Assembly (NCBI GenBank): GCA_963664635.1
Contig: OY761542.1
Span: 1,612,001 to 1,676,000, forward strand
Direction: 5' to 3'
Length of the DNA stretch: 64,000 nt
Source: VXNE01 sp963664635
GTDB lineage: Bacteria > Pseudomonadota > Gammaproteobacteria > Pseudomonadales > Azotimanducaceae
The notes beneath the pieces are model-generated. The model was given only the letters and a program-made list of their open reading frames with translations. It had not been told where the DNA came from and did no database searches. Made by a program: the position numbers and the translations under genes. This document shows, piece after piece, positions 1 through 9,330 of the stretch (within the stretch, counting starts at the first letter, position 1; every line of letters starts with the position of its first letter).

Positions 1-2
1 TG

Positions 3-455
3 GGCCTCGTACGGGAGCGTATCGCGGCCCCCGATTGCGCGAACGGTTTTCTGTTCGACGGATTTCCCCGCACGATCCCGCAGGCGGAGGCGGTGGCGGA
101 TGCCGGCATCGCCATCGAGTACGTCGTGGAGATCGCGCTCGCCGACGAGGAGGTCGTCCGGCGGATAGCCGGGCGCCGCATTCACGAACCGAGCGGCCGC
201 GTGTACCACGTCGATTTCAATCCGCCGAAGGTGGCCGGGCGGGACGACGAGACCGGCGCGGCACTGGTGCAGCGCGACGACGACCGCGAAGAGACCGTGC
301 GCGAGCGGCTGACCGTCTACCGGCGCCAGACGGCTCCGCTGGTCGACTTCTACAGGAAGCTCGCGGGACGTTCCGCGCTCGCGTACCGCGCCGTGGACGG
401 CATGGGCAGTGTCGGGGAGATCCGCGCGGAGGTGCTTGGCGCGCTGGGCGGCTGA
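3..455 (+). CDS. adk: Adenylate kinase, 3' part (5' end outside window)
   Basis: Reversible AMP + ATP to 2 ADP phosphotransfer in the cytoplasm. The reading frame is open from the window edge; the visible ~150 residues begin just before FDGFPRT (the AMP-binding strand) and contain the LID segment RIAGRRIHEPSGRVYH and FNPPK. This is the long-LID, non-zinc form typical of proteobacteria (no Cys4 cluster). The end, VGEIRAEVLGALGG, is the usual C-terminus. It is followed 34 bases later by the convergent moeA. Only the N-terminal P-loop part is missing, because of the window border and not decay. Confidence 0.95.
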   Translation, partial: GLVRERIAAPDCANGFLFDGFPRTIPQAEAVADAGIAIEYVVEIALADEEVVRRIAGRRIHEPSGRVYHVDFNPPKVAGRDDETGAALVQRDDDREETVRERLTVYRRQTAPLVDFYRKLAGRSALAYRAVDGMGSVGEIRAEVLGALGG

Positions 456-489
456 TCCGCGCCCGTGCGTGCGCTCGGAGTAGGTGCGC

Positions 490-1728
490 TCAGAACAGCC
501 GGCCGCTGCCCCGTTCGAGGAGGACGATGGACACGGCGTCGCCGGGTTGCAGGTGGGCGCGGTCCTCCGGCACCTCGATCAGGCAGTTCGCGCCGTCGAA
601 GGTCGCGAGGCGGTTCGAACTCTGGTCTCCGGTCGCCGACACGACGAGGTGACCCTCCGGGTTGGAGACGATGCCGCGCTGGTACTCCCGCCGTCCCTTC
701 GTGTGGCGCACCGCGTGGGCGAGCCGGGCCGGAACGCGCAGGGGCGGCTCGGGCACGCCGCCGCCGCGCCGGACGATGGCGGGGACGACGAACAGCAGGA
801 AAGTCACGATCGTCGAGACGGGGTTGCCCGGCAGCCCGAAGAAGTCCGCCTGGCCGATGCGCCCGACCGCGAGCGGCTTGCCGGGCTTCAGGGCGATCTT
901 CCAGAAGTCGAGTCGGCCGACCTCCCGCACCGCGTCGCGCACGTAGTCCGCGTCCCCCACGGAGACTCCGCCGCTCGTCACCACGATGTCCGCGTCTGCC
1001 GCCGCCCGGGCCAGCGCCCCGCGGGTTGCCCCGGGGTCGTCCGGGAGCCGGCCGAGGTCGGTGATCTCGACGGGCAGGCCGGACATCACGCGCGCCAGGG
1101 CGAACCGGTTGGATTCGTAGATCTGCCCCGGGCCAAGGGTATCGCCGACCTCCACGAGTTCGTCGCCGGTGGCGAACGTGGCTATCCGCACCCGGGGCTT
1201 GACCGCGACGCGTCCGATGCCGCATGCGGTCAGCCAGCTCAGCCGGTACGCATCGAGGCGGGCGCCGGCCGTGACCGCGGTTGCGCCGCGCGCGATGTCG
1301 TGTCCGCGGAGCCGCACGTGCTGGCCGGGGCGTGGAGCCTCCGTGACGACGATGGTGTCACCGTGTCGTTCGGTGTCTTCCTGCAGGACGATCGCGTCCG
1401 CGCCGTCCGGCAGCACGGCCCCGGTGAAGATGCGCACGGCGTCGTGTCCCCCGACGTGCGCATCGGTCGGCCCCCCCGCGAGGCTCGCGCCCACGACGCG
1501 CATCTCGAACGGCGGCGCCGCGTCGAGATCGCCCGCCGCCACGGCGTAGCCGTCCATGGCCGACGCGTCGAAGGGTGGCAGGTCAACGGGCGCGATGATG
1601 TCCTCGGCGGCGAAACGCCCCAGGGCGTGCGCCGTTGCGACGGATTCGCTGCCGTCGATCGGTTCGATCGCGGCGATCAGTTTCCGATAAGCTTCGTCGG
1701 GGTTCAGCACAATGCGTATTCTAGCCAT
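490..1728 (-). CDS. moeA: Molybdopterin molybdenumtransferase MoeA
   Basis: Inserts molybdate into adenylylated molybdopterin in molybdenum-cofactor synthesis. Family marks in order: PPFDASAMDGYAV (about residues 51-63), FTGAVLPDGADAIV, TSGGVSVGD (251-259) and GLPGNPVS (298-305), then the C-terminal domain IV; about 412 residues is full length. The ATG at 1728 gives MARIRIVLNPDEA; a GTG at 1710 would begin at VLNPDEA, where the family normally starts, and is equally possible. The ATG start overlaps the divergent tsaB start by 17 bases. The XdhC/MocA pair at 60-62 kb suggests the cell matures molybdoenzymes. Confidence 0.95.
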   Translation of the reverse strand: MARIRIVLNPDEAYRKLIAAIEPIDGSESVATAHALGRFAAEDIIAPVDLPPFDASAMDGYAVAAGDLDAAPPFEMRVVGASLAGGPTDAHVGGHDAVRIFTGAVLPDGADAIVLQEDTERHGDTIVVTEAPRPGQHVRLRGHDIARGATAVTAGARLDAYRLSWLTACGIGRVAVKPRVRIATFATGDELVEVGDTLGPGQIYESNRFALARVMSGLPVEITDLGRLPDDPGATRGALARAAADADIVVTSGGVSVGDADYVRDAVREVGRLDFWKIALKPGKPLAVGRIGQADFFGLPGNPVSTIVTFLLFVVPAIVRRGGGVPEPPLRVPARLAHAVRHTKGRREYQRGIVSNPEGHLVVSATGDQSSNRLATFDGANCLIEVPEDRAHLQPGDAVSIVLLERGSGRLF

Positions 1729-2311
1729 CGAGACCACCGGCGCCGCCTGCTCCGTGGCGCTCGCCGACGGCGAGCGGTTGCGCGAGGCGACGCGGATCGC
1801 CCCCCGCCGCCACAACGCGCTCGTGCTGGGGATGATCGACACCGTGCTGGCGTCCGCCGACCTGCGACCGCGTGACCTCGACGCCGTGGCGTTCTCGGCC
1901 GGGCCCGGCTCCTTCACCGGTGTGCGGATCGGCGCGTCGGTGGCCCAGGGCATCGCGTTCGGGGCCGATGTTCCGGTGGTGCGCGTACCGACCTCCGAGC
2001 TCATGGCCGAGCAGGTCCGTCGCCGCAGCGACGCGCCGGGCGTGGCTACCGTGCGCGCGTCGCGGACGGGCTGGGTGTACGCCGCGCGCTACCGCTTCAC
2101 GGACGACGCCGTTGCGTGCGAGGCGTTCGACCAACTGGTGCCGACCGATGCCGCGCCGCGGGCCGAGGGAGGCTGGCTGGTCGCGGGACGCGAGGAACGG
2201 CTGCGGGCCGCCGTCCTGGCGCAATTGGCCGCACGCATGCCCGCGGTCGATGCGTCGGAAGCGATACCGTTGTACGTCTCGGGCGACTCGCCGTGGCGGA
2301 AGATGTCCTGA
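1712..2311 (+). CDS. tsaB: tRNA threonylcarbamoyladenosine synthesis protein TsaB
   Basis: Partner of TsaD in making t6A37 on ANN-decoding tRNAs. The 199-residue protein has the ASKHA-fold start MRILAIETTG and the TsaB signature SAGPGSFTGVRIG at residues 62-74. It is slightly shorter than many homologues (220-230) but looks complete. It starts inside the 5' end of divergent moeA, and its last ~19 bases overlap the GTG start of rsmJ, so tsaB and rsmJ are probably co-transcribed and coupled. Location next to adk is usual in gammaproteobacteria. Confidence 0.93.
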   Translation: MRILAIETTGAACSVALADGERLREATRIAPRRHNALVLGMIDTVLASADLRPRDLDAVAFSAGPGSFTGVRIGASVAQGIAFGADVPVVRVPTSELMAEQVRRRSDAPGVATVRASRTGWVYAARYRFTDDAVACEAFDQLVPTDAAPRAEGGWLVAGREERLRAAVLAQLAARMPAVDASEAIPLYVSGDSPWRKMS

Positions 2312-3003
2312 CGGGCCGGGCGTCGGCGCACGGCATCCGCATTTTCGTGGAGCCCGGTGCCGTGGTTGCCGGCCGCCTCCTGGCGGAGGGCTTTGCGGCG
2401 ACCGACGCGCCGCCCCCATCCTCGGGCTGGTACCTCGCCGTCGGCGACCGCGGCCTCGCCCTGCACAACGACGCCGCGCAGGCGCGCTTCCGCCCGGACG
2501 CCGCGCTGGTACGGCGGCGGCGCGGCGCGACCGCCATCGCGCGCGCCTGCGGCGCCCGGCCCGGGGTGACCGTGCTGGACGCCATGGCGGGCTGGGGTTC
2601 CGACGGCCTGACGCTCGCCGCCGCCGGCTGCGAGGTCACGATGACCGAGTCGCACCCGCTCGTGTTCGCGATGCTGGCCGACCTCGTCGAACGTTGCGGG
2701 TCACGGGCGGCGGTCGAGCTCGCCGACGCGCGGCGGCGCATCCCGTCGGGTTTCGACGTCGTCTACCTGGACCCCATGTTCGAACCGCGCGCCAAGACCG
2801 CCCTGCCCAAGCAACCCATGCAGGTGCTCCGCGACATCGTCGGCCGCGACGCGCCGGACGTGGAAGGGATGCTGGCGCTGGCGCGCCGCCATGCCCGGGA
2901 ACGCGTGGTGGTCAAGCGCCAGGCCCACTCCCGGGCCCTCGGCGCGCCGGACTGGCGCATTGCCGGACGGACCGTACGCTTCGACGTCTACCGGCCCGGG
3001 TAG
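2293..3003 (+). CDS. rsmJ: 16S rRNA m2G1516 methyltransferase RsmJ
   Basis: SAM-dependent guanine-N2 methyltransferase of the small ribosomal subunit. SAM-binding motif I is VLDAMAGWGSDGLTLAAAG; the family-specific stretch DPMFEPRAKTALPKQPM (compare DPMFPxRxKSAL in RsmJ) and the late VVVKRQ are present. The start is set at GTG 2293, inside the tsaB 3' end, because the homologous region begins just after it and the frame upstream is out-of-frame tsaB sequence; another start a few codons downstream is possible. It converges on plsB with a 56-base gap. Confidence 0.88.
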   Translation: MAEDVLTGRASAHGIRIFVEPGAVVAGRLLAEGFAATDAPPPSSGWYLAVGDRGLALHNDAAQARFRPDAALVRRRRGATAIARACGARPGVTVLDAMAGWGSDGLTLAAAGCEVTMTESHPLVFAMLADLVERCGSRAAVELADARRRIPSGFDVVYLDPMFEPRAKTALPKQPMQVLRDIVGRDAPDVEGMLALARRHARERVVVKRQAHSRALGAPDWRIAGRTVRFDVYRPG

Positions 3004-3039
3004 GCGCGGCCATTGCGCTCGCGCCTCTGCGGTCGCGCC

Positions 3040-3063
3040 GGGAGGGGACAAGCCCGTCCCTAC
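3040..3063. repeat. REP-like palindromic element at plsB stop
   Basis: Read on the minus strand it begins GTAGGGACGGGCTTGTCCCC, with stem GTCCC/GGGAC (3045-3049 with 3056-3060). The TAG of GTAGGG is the plsB stop codon. Related elements lie at 8569-8596 and 36991-37020. Confidence 0.6.
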
Positions 3064-5426
3064 GCTTCCGCCGCGAACAGCGCGACCGCCTGTCGGAATT
3101 CGTCGTCGATCACTTGCCGGGCGGCGCGCACGACGGCCGTGACGACCGGCTCGGGGTGCAGAAGACCGTCCTCGTTGGTGACCGCGCCCCGCGCGAGCAG
3201 CGCGTCGACGAACTGGCGGAACAGCCGCTGATCCGAGAACTCGGGGGAGTCGATGCCGTGCAGCTTCGACATGCGCGCCGCCAAGACGCCGCAACGTCTC
3301 TCGAGTTCGGCGCGGGTGACCGGGCCCGTCGCCGTGAGCACGCCGCCGACAATGTAGTAACGCTCGACCGTCTCGCGCAGGACGTTGGCCAGCAGCTTCA
3401 GCCGGAAGCGCTCCGGCGCTTCGGGGGGTGGCGCCGCGTAGAGACCGCCGTCGCGTTCGACGACGAGACCGAGGGACGCCAGGTGGCCGAGCCACCGCTC
3501 GACCGTATCCGGCGGCGGTTCCGGCAGGAAGAGTTCCTGCCGTACGAACGGGAAGACGGTCTGGAAGTAGCGGGTGAGGTCCGCCACGCGTGCGCTGCGC
3601 CGCCGGTTGACGAGCAGGCAGGCGAGCAGCGCGGGGGCGGCGAAGACGTGCACGACGTTGTTCCGGTACCAGGTCATCAGCACGGCCGTCGCGCGATCGT
3701 GGCCGAGGATGTCCCCGAAGGCGCGGCGGTCGCGCTGCAGCAGTCCCAATGCCTCGACGGCCGCGACGACCTCGGCGGCGGGGAGGCCGGTGACATGGCG
3801 CGGGGACGGGGCGTCGCGCGCGAGCAGGGCGCGCAGGCAGTCGATCTGCTCCGTCAACAGCCGTTCGTCCATCGCCTGGCGTGGCATGGCGAGCGTGGCC
3901 AGAGCCACCAGGTTGACCGGGTTCAGGGACGCCGCCGCGTTGATGCGGACAAGGATCTCCCTGCCCAGGGCGGCGCTCGCGTCCGCCGTCGCGCCCGCGC
4001 AGGCCTCGAGTTCGATGGGCTCGCCGAAGTCCATCGCGACGCGGCCGAACGACTGGCGGGTGAGGCGAGCGCTCCGCAGGACGCCGCGTATCGACTCGCG
4101 GCGTTTCCTCGCGCCGCGCAGCTCGCTCAGGTAGCTGCCGGCCTCCGCGACCTTCTCGTAGCCGAGGTACACCGGCACGATGGCGATGGGACGGGGTACT
4201 CCGCGGCTGGCGCTCTCCAGCGTCATGCGCAGCAGGCCCGTGCGGGGCCGCAGCAGCCGGCCGGTGCGCGATCGCCCCCCTTCGACGAAATACTCCACCG
4301 AGTGCCCGCGGCGCAGTACCTGGTGGAGGTACTCGGTGAAGATCGCCGTGTACAGCCTGTCGTCCAGGAACGCCCGGCGCATGAAGAACGCGCCGCCCCG
4401 GCGCAGGATGCCGCCGGCGAGGGGCATGTTCATGTTCTCGCCGGCGGCGATGTGGGGAATCATGAACCCCCGGTGGAACAGGACGTAGGACAGCAGCAGA
4501 TAGTCCACGTGCGACCGGTGGCTCGGCGCGTAGACGACGGTGTGGGTGTCAGCGACCGCCGCCAGCCGCTCGATGCCGCGCACCTCGATGCCGGCGTAGA
4601 TGCGGTTCCAGAACCAGGTGAGCACGCGGTTGAGGAACCGGATGACGGGGTAGGACATGTCGGACGCGATGGCGTTGGCGTAGCGCCGCGCCAGGCGCAC
4701 CGTCTCCGGTTGCCGCGCCTCCGGTTCCGCCTCGATGACGGTGCGGACCGTGCGGCTGGCGAGGACGCGGTCCACCAGGGTGCGCCGGTGCGAGAGGTCC
4801 GGGCCCAGCGTGGCGGTGCGCTGGTTCCGGAATTTCACGCGCAGCAGGCGCGCCGTGCGCCGCGTCATGCGGTTCTGGTCGAGGCCCGCATCCACGATGT
4901 CGTGCCACGGCAGGGGCGTGCCGAACCGCGCGACGATGTCCGTGCGATTGAAGAACAGGCCGAGGCAACGCCGCACCCGGGAAGACATCGACCAATCGTC
5001 CGAGAACAGCGCGCGCAGCAGCGAGCGGTCCTTGTTCGCGGCGCGGCCCCAGAACACCGACACGGGGACCAGGGTCGCGCGCGCGCCGGGGGCGGTGAGC
5101 AGCCACTCCTCGAAACGCAGCATGCGCTCGGAGTAGCTGCGCATGGTGTGGCGGCGGCCGAAACCCGCGCCGCGGTGCAGGAAGAAGAAGCGCCGTGCCT
5201 CGTCGATGCCGTCGGCGGCGAAGGGCGCGGTCGGCCGCGGCAGGCCGGCGCGCTCCGTCAGGATGTCGAGGATCAGGAGGTCGGTCAGCGAGCGGTGGTC
5301 GAGGACGTAGACGGGCGGGTCCCCGGCGTCCTCCCCGATGGCGTCCGCACCGAAGGCTTCCGGACGGGTCAACCAGCGCACGGCCGCGCGCGAGACCCGC
5401 AAGAGCATCCGCCTGACGGATTTCAC
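3060..5426 (-). CDS. plsB: Glycerol-3-phosphate 1-O-acyltransferase PlsB
   Basis: Membrane-associated first acylation of sn-glycerol-3-phosphate in phospholipid synthesis. The 788 residues match the usual ~800. The catalytic HX4D motif is HRSHVDYLL (His303, Asp308); the acyltransferase blocks GGAFFMRRAF, FVEGGRSRTGRLL and PIAIVPVYLGYEK follow in order. The N-terminal ~290 residues are the typical PlsB helical domain. It is the last gene of a long leftward series (glnD to plsB), 81 bases after gspD, and converges with rsmJ. Its TAG stop lies inside a REP-like palindrome. Confidence 0.97.
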   Translation of the reverse strand: MKSVRRMLLRVSRAAVRWLTRPEAFGADAIGEDAGDPPVYVLDHRSLTDLLILDILTERAGLPRPTAPFAADGIDEARRFFFLHRGAGFGRRHTMRSYSERMLRFEEWLLTAPGARATLVPVSVFWGRAANKDRSLLRALFSDDWSMSSRVRRCLGLFFNRTDIVARFGTPLPWHDIVDAGLDQNRMTRRTARLLRVKFRNQRTATLGPDLSHRRTLVDRVLASRTVRTVIEAEPEARQPETVRLARRYANAIASDMSYPVIRFLNRVLTWFWNRIYAGIEVRGIERLAAVADTHTVVYAPSHRSHVDYLLLSYVLFHRGFMIPHIAAGENMNMPLAGGILRRGGAFFMRRAFLDDRLYTAIFTEYLHQVLRRGHSVEYFVEGGRSRTGRLLRPRTGLLRMTLESASRGVPRPIAIVPVYLGYEKVAEAGSYLSELRGARKRRESIRGVLRSARLTRQSFGRVAMDFGEPIELEACAGATADASAALGREILVRINAAASLNPVNLVALATLAMPRQAMDERLLTEQIDCLRALLARDAPSPRHVTGLPAAEVVAAVEALGLLQRDRRAFGDILGHDRATAVLMTWYRNNVVHVFAAPALLACLLVNRRRSARVADLTRYFQTVFPFVRQELFLPEPPPDTVERWLGHLASLGLVVERDGGLYAAPPPEAPERFRLKLLANVLRETVERYYIVGGVLTATGPVTRAELERRCGVLAARMSKLHGIDSPEFSDQRLFRQFVDALLARGAVTNEDGLLHPEPVVTAVVRAARQVIDDEFRQAVALFAAEA

Positions 5427-5507
5427 GGTACGCGCGCGCCGGGTTGCGCCGGGGCGTTGCGCCGGCGAAGCCCCGTGGTTGGACAGGCGGCCTGGTGCAA
5501 CATGCCG

Positions 5508-7451
5508 CTACCCGTTGCCGCGCCCCTCGTAGAGGTCGTCCGGCGACCGGGTTGTCCCCTCGGACCGGGACTCGATCTGGAACTCGCGGATGCGGTTGTA
5601 CAGCCGATCCGTGGTGACCCGGACATCGCCCTCGCTGCGCAGCACGGTCGGCCGCAGGAACACGAGCAGGTTGCGCTTCGCCCGGGTCTCCCGATTGCTG
5701 CGGAACAGCCGGCCGAGGGCCGGGACGTCGCCGAGCAGCGGCACCTTGCGCCGCGACTCGCGGATGTCGTCCTGGATCAGGCCCCCGAGGACGATCGTCT
5801 GGTTGTCGTCCGCCAGCACGGTCGTGTCGATCTCGCGCTTCTGGGTGATCAGGTCCGCCGCCTCGAGTCCGCCGCCGCTCGCGCCGAGGCCGGAGTCGAC
5901 CAGGTTCTCCACGGTCAGCAGGACCTCGAGCCGCACCGAGGTGCCGTCGTGGATGTGTGGCGTCACCGTCAGGGTAATGCCGATGTCCTGGCGCTGCACG
6001 GTACTGAACGGGTTGCTGATCCCGTCCGCGGTAGTGGTGAAGGAACCCGAGCGAAAAGGGACGTTCTGGCCCACGAGATTCTTGGCCTCCTCGTTGTCGA
6101 GGGTCAGCACGCTCGGCGCGGACAGCAGGTCGGCGGCCACGTTGGTCGCCAGGGCGTTCAGCACGGCGCCGAAGGAGATGCCGCCGGGATCGACCTTCGC
6201 CACGGCGATGCCCGGCGTCGTCGCGCTGGTGACGAGGCCGACGCCGTTCACGGCGGTGGAACCTTCGGGCATGGCGCCGGCCAGCAGCGCGTTGACGATG
6301 CCGTTCAGCGTGGTGTTGAAGGCCGGCACGGACTGGCCGCGCTGATCGGTGCCGGCGGTCTCGATGCCCAGCGTGAAGAGGTCGTCCACCGCGACCTCCG
6401 CGATCGCGGCCTCGATCAGTACCTGGGTGCGGCGTACGTCGAGCATGCCGATCACGTCGAGGATCTCGCCCATGGTGCCCGGGTCGGCGCGCGCCACGAT
6501 GGCGTTCAGCGACTCGTCGGGCTGGATGCTGATGTGTTGTCCCCGCTCCGAGCCGTCGGCGACCGTGAACAGCCCGTTGAGGATCTCCACCACGTTGGTG
6601 GCCTGCGCGTGGGCCAGCCGGATGACCTGCGCGGCGTCGGTGGACGTGGCCGGGATGTCGAGTTTGTCCACCAGGTCCATGATGACGGCCACCGGCCGCG
6701 ACTTGCCGCGCAGGATCAGGCTGTTGTTCCGTTCGTTGGCGATGACCTGGACGACCTGCGGTCCGGGGCCGCTCTCGCCGAGCTGGTCCGGCGCGACCTT
6801 CTCCAGAATCGTCACCACCGAGCCCACCCACGCGAACGTCAGTGGGCGCACGACGAACTCCTCCTCGTTGGCGACATCGATCTCCGCGACGATGCGCATG
6901 AGGCGCTCGATGTTGTCGGCATGGTCCGAGAGGATCACGACGTTGGGCTTGGCCACGGCGGCGATGTGGCCGTACTGGGGGATGATGGGCCGGAGGATCT
7001 TCACGAGTTCCGCCGCGGCGACGTTCTGGGCGGCGATGACCTGCGTCACCATGGCCTGCCGCGCGCGGGCGAGGCCGTCGTCCCCGCCCCCGGTCTGCTT
7101 GACCAGGGTGGGGTTCTGCACGACGTGTACGACTTCGCCGACGGCGTACGCGCCGAAGCCGTGCACGCGCAGTACCGACAGCAGCAGTTCGTACACGGCG
7201 TCGCGGTCGAGCTCGGTGTTGGACACCACCGTGACGGTGCCCTTGATGCGGGGGTCGATCACGAAGGGACGGCCGGTGATCTGGGAAACCTGGGTGATGA
7301 ACTGCCGGATGTCCTGGTCGCGGGCGTTGATCTCCCACGTGCGCTCGGCCGGCGCGGGCGCGGCTTCCGTCTCCTGCGCTACCGCGCAAGGCGTCGTCAA
7401 CCACCACCCCGCGATGGCGCACGCCACCGACACTGCCAGCGGGAGTCTCAT
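5508..7451 (-). CDS. gspD: Type II secretion system secretin GspD
   Basis: Forms the outer-membrane channel of the type II secretion system. The 647-residue protein starts with a signal peptide (MRLPLAVSVACAIAGWWL, cleaved near AVA-QE). N0-N3 periplasmic domains follow, including FVIDPRIKGTVTV and NNSLILRGKSRPVAVIMDLV. The C-terminal secretin domain contains TLTVTPHIHDGTSVRLEV and VPLLGDVPALGRLFR. A short charged tail of ~60 residues follows. It is preceded by gspC (22-base gap) and gspN. No gspE-M genes are in the window, so the rest of the machine must be elsewhere. Confidence 0.96.
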   Translation of the reverse strand: MRLPLAVSVACAIAGWWLTTPCAVAQETEAAPAPAERTWEINARDQDIRQFITQVSQITGRPFVIDPRIKGTVTVVSNTELDRDAVYELLLSVLRVHGFGAYAVGEVVHVVQNPTLVKQTGGGDDGLARARQAMVTQVIAAQNVAAAELVKILRPIIPQYGHIAAVAKPNVVILSDHADNIERLMRIVAEIDVANEEEFVVRPLTFAWVGSVVTILEKVAPDQLGESGPGPQVVQVIANERNNSLILRGKSRPVAVIMDLVDKLDIPATSTDAAQVIRLAHAQATNVVEILNGLFTVADGSERGQHISIQPDESLNAIVARADPGTMGEILDVIGMLDVRRTQVLIEAAIAEVAVDDLFTLGIETAGTDQRGQSVPAFNTTLNGIVNALLAGAMPEGSTAVNGVGLVTSATTPGIAVAKVDPGGISFGAVLNALATNVAADLLSAPSVLTLDNEEAKNLVGQNVPFRSGSFTTTADGISNPFSTVQRQDIGITLTVTPHIHDGTSVRLEVLLTVENLVDSGLGASGGGLEAADLITQKREIDTTVLADDNQTIVLGGLIQDDIRESRRKVPLLGDVPALGRLFRSNRETRAKRNLLVFLRPTVLRSEGDVRVTTDRLYNRIREFQIESRSEGTTRSPDDLYEGRGNG

Positions 7452-7473
7452 TGCCGTGCCACCGCTTCCCGCG

Positions 7474-8394
7474 TTACCGCAGGGACGCCTTCACGAAGAA
7501 GCGGCGCTCGCCGCGCTGGACTTCGAGCCGGGCGGCGCCCGCCGCGAGTACGCTGTCGATCTCCATTCGGTCGGCCCGCACGTCGCCCACCGGGCGCCCG
7601 TTGACGGAGACGATCACGTCGCCCGGCTGGAGGCCGGTCTGGGCCAGTTGCGGCGCGTTGGCGAGCGATGCGACCCGGTAGCCCCGGGTCTCGGAGGCGG
7701 ATACCGCCTGCAGGCCGATGTCGCTCAGCGCCTGTTCGGGGTCGTGCCGCAGCCGCGACCGGTAGGCGTCCACCGCGGACCGCACGGTTTCGGCCTCCCC
7801 CGGGGAACGGCCGCGGTAACGCGGCGCGTCGGGGAACCGCACCGGCGGGGCCGACCGGTCGGCGGCCGGGCGTGCGACGGACGGTGTGTCCCGTGCGGCG
7901 CCGGTCCCGGCGGTGAGCGGCAGGTCGTTGAAGCGCAGCGCCTCGCGGACGCCGCCGCGGCTGATCACCACGAGGTCGGAGTGCACGTCCGCCAGCCGGG
8001 CCCCGCCCGGGATCTCGTCGCCGACGCGGTAGGCCTCCGCGGCGCGGCCCTGGGCCCCGATGACCGCCACCGAGGCGGCGGGATCGCTGGCCTCGAAAAC
8101 CGCGGCCAGCACGAGATTGAGCTTCGTGTCCGGAGTGCGGTCGAGGGCCGCGGCCGCTGCGCCGCGGGCCCCCGGCCGGCCAAAGAGGTGGGCGGCGGCG
8201 ATGCGCTCGACATCCATGCCGGGCGCCGCCGCCGGGGGCGCGGCCGGAGCGGTGGCGACGCGCTGGGGGTCGGGACTCAGGGCGAAAAACCACACGCTCT
8301 CCGCAAGCGTGGCGGCGATGCCGATGGCGATCCCGACGAGAGCCAGGATGCGCGCGGGCTCGACGAGCTTTACGGCCTGATCGAACAATGCCAT
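7474..8394 (-). CDS. gspC: Type II secretion system protein GspC
   Basis: Inner-membrane clamp linking the cytoplasmic-membrane platform to the secretin. The ATG at 8394 gives MALFDQAVKLVEPARI, then one membrane helix (about residues 15-37), a Pro/Ala-rich linker, the homology-region domain (LNLVLAAVFEASDPAASVAVIG) that contacts GspD N0, and a C-terminal PDZ-like domain (TGLQPGDVIVSVNGRPVGD). Length 306 fits the PDZ-type GspC. The frame extends upstream without homology, so the later ATG is preferred. It sits between gspN and gspD. Confidence 0.93.
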   Translation of the reverse strand: MALFDQAVKLVEPARILALVGIAIGIAATLAESVWFFALSPDPQRVATAPAAPPAAAPGMDVERIAAAHLFGRPGARGAAAAALDRTPDTKLNLVLAAVFEASDPAASVAVIGAQGRAAEAYRVGDEIPGGARLADVHSDLVVISRGGVREALRFNDLPLTAGTGAARDTPSVARPAADRSAPPVRFPDAPRYRGRSPGEAETVRSAVDAYRSRLRHDPEQALSDIGLQAVSASETRGYRVASLANAPQLAQTGLQPGDVIVSVNGRPVGDVRADRMEIDSVLAAGAARLEVQRGERRFFVKASLR

Positions 8395-8568
8395 ACCCGT
8401 GTCCGCTGGAAGTCCATTGTAGCCGACGCGGACCGCGGCGGGGACGCCGTTCCGGGGCCGGGGGTTGCGGTTGGGGAGCCTGCGGGAACTCGGGATGGGA
8501 CGCCGCGAGGACCGAAGGTTCTGGCTGGGCGGCGCGCCGGCCAGTCGTCCTTCTTCGCGTAGGTTCGA

Positions 8569-8596
8569 GACGGGACGCCACAAGGGCGTCCCCTAC
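8569..8596. repeat. REP-like palindromic element at gspN stop
   Basis: Perfect 8-base stem GGGACGCC (8572-8579) / GGCGTCCC (8585-8592) with loop ACAAG. On the minus strand it reads GTAGGGGACGCCCTTGTGG; its TAG is the gspN stop codon. It is very similar to the element at 36991-37020 and related to 3040-3063. Confidence 0.7.
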
Positions 8597-9324
8597 AGGA
8601 TCTTCTCGGCCACTTCGATCGCGATCGCGTCGTCCGCGCGGTCGCCGGGCCACGGCAGCCCCACGACTTCGGTGAATCGCTGGGTGATGCCGATGTGCGC
8701 CCAACCCTCCCGGTCGAGCCGCACGCGCAGGAGCGGAACGTCGTCGCCCACCGCGCCGGCGGTGAGCACGGGGTCGCCGTCGACCGTCTCGATGCGGGCG
8801 TCGAGGGGCGGCAGGTGGGTACGGAAGTCGCGTCCGGCGAGACGGTACCCCACGGGTCCGCCCGACCAGGAGACGGCGCCGTCCACCCTCCGCGGAACGA
8901 GATCGCGGGAGGCCTCGATGGCGAGACGGGAGATGTCGAGGGCGCCGCCGGCGGCGATGTCGTACGGGGCGAGGATGCGCTCGAGGAGGACCGCGCCGAC
9001 GCGGCCCGTCGCCTCGAAGCCGGTGCCGCCGAAACCGACGTCGCCGTGGCCGGCGAGGTCGTAGCCCGGGTCCAGGAGGCGCCAGGCGAAACGCAGCCGG
9101 CCCTCCAGCAGGCCGGCCGGGTCGAAGGACCAGGTCAGTTGTCCCGCGGGCCAGCCGTCGAAGCGCACCGAGGCGCGGCCGTTCCAGAGACGCCCCTCGA
9201 TCCCGGACAGACGCGCCGGCCCCCGGTCGCCGACGATGGGGCCGACGAGCTCCGCCGGGGCCAGGTAGACCGCGCATGCCAGGAAGGCCACGACACCGAT
9301 GGCGATGACGTGCGACGTGCGCAC
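8593..9324 (-). CDS. gspN: Type II secretion system protein GspN
   Basis: Accessory inner-membrane component of type II secretion, present in only some systems. The 243-residue protein has an N-terminal membrane anchor (VIAIGVVAFLACAVYLAPAELV) followed by a beta-rich periplasmic domain with the family-type LSGIEGRLWNGRA, LTWSFDPAGLLEGRL and LDARIETVDGDPVLTAG. It is followed by a ~200-base gap to gspC, which contains a REP-like palindrome at the stop codon, and preceded by dapE with a 6-base gap, so it may be read as part of the dap transcript. Confidence 0.88.
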   Translation of the reverse strand: MRTSHVIAIGVVAFLACAVYLAPAELVGPIVGDRGPARLSGIEGRLWNGRASVRFDGWPAGQLTWSFDPAGLLEGRLRFAWRLLDPGYDLAGHGDVGFGGTGFEATGRVGAVLLERILAPYDIAAGGALDISRLAIEASRDLVPRRVDGAVSWSGGPVGYRLAGRDFRTHLPPLDARIETVDGDPVLTAGAVGDDVPLLRVRLDREGWAHIGITQRFTEVVGLPWPGDRADDAIAIEVAEKIL

Positions 9325-9330
9325 CGGCGC

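Noticed and set aside
1872..7604. A 1910-codon plus-strand open frame
   Set aside because: It runs antisense to plsB and gspD and is Arg/Gly/Asp-rich with no domain; it is an effect of high GC in the opposite strand of real genes.
8465..9064. Plus-strand frame opposite gspN
   Set aside because: GspN is supported on the minus strand by membrane anchor and family motifs and by the gspN-gspC-gspD order.
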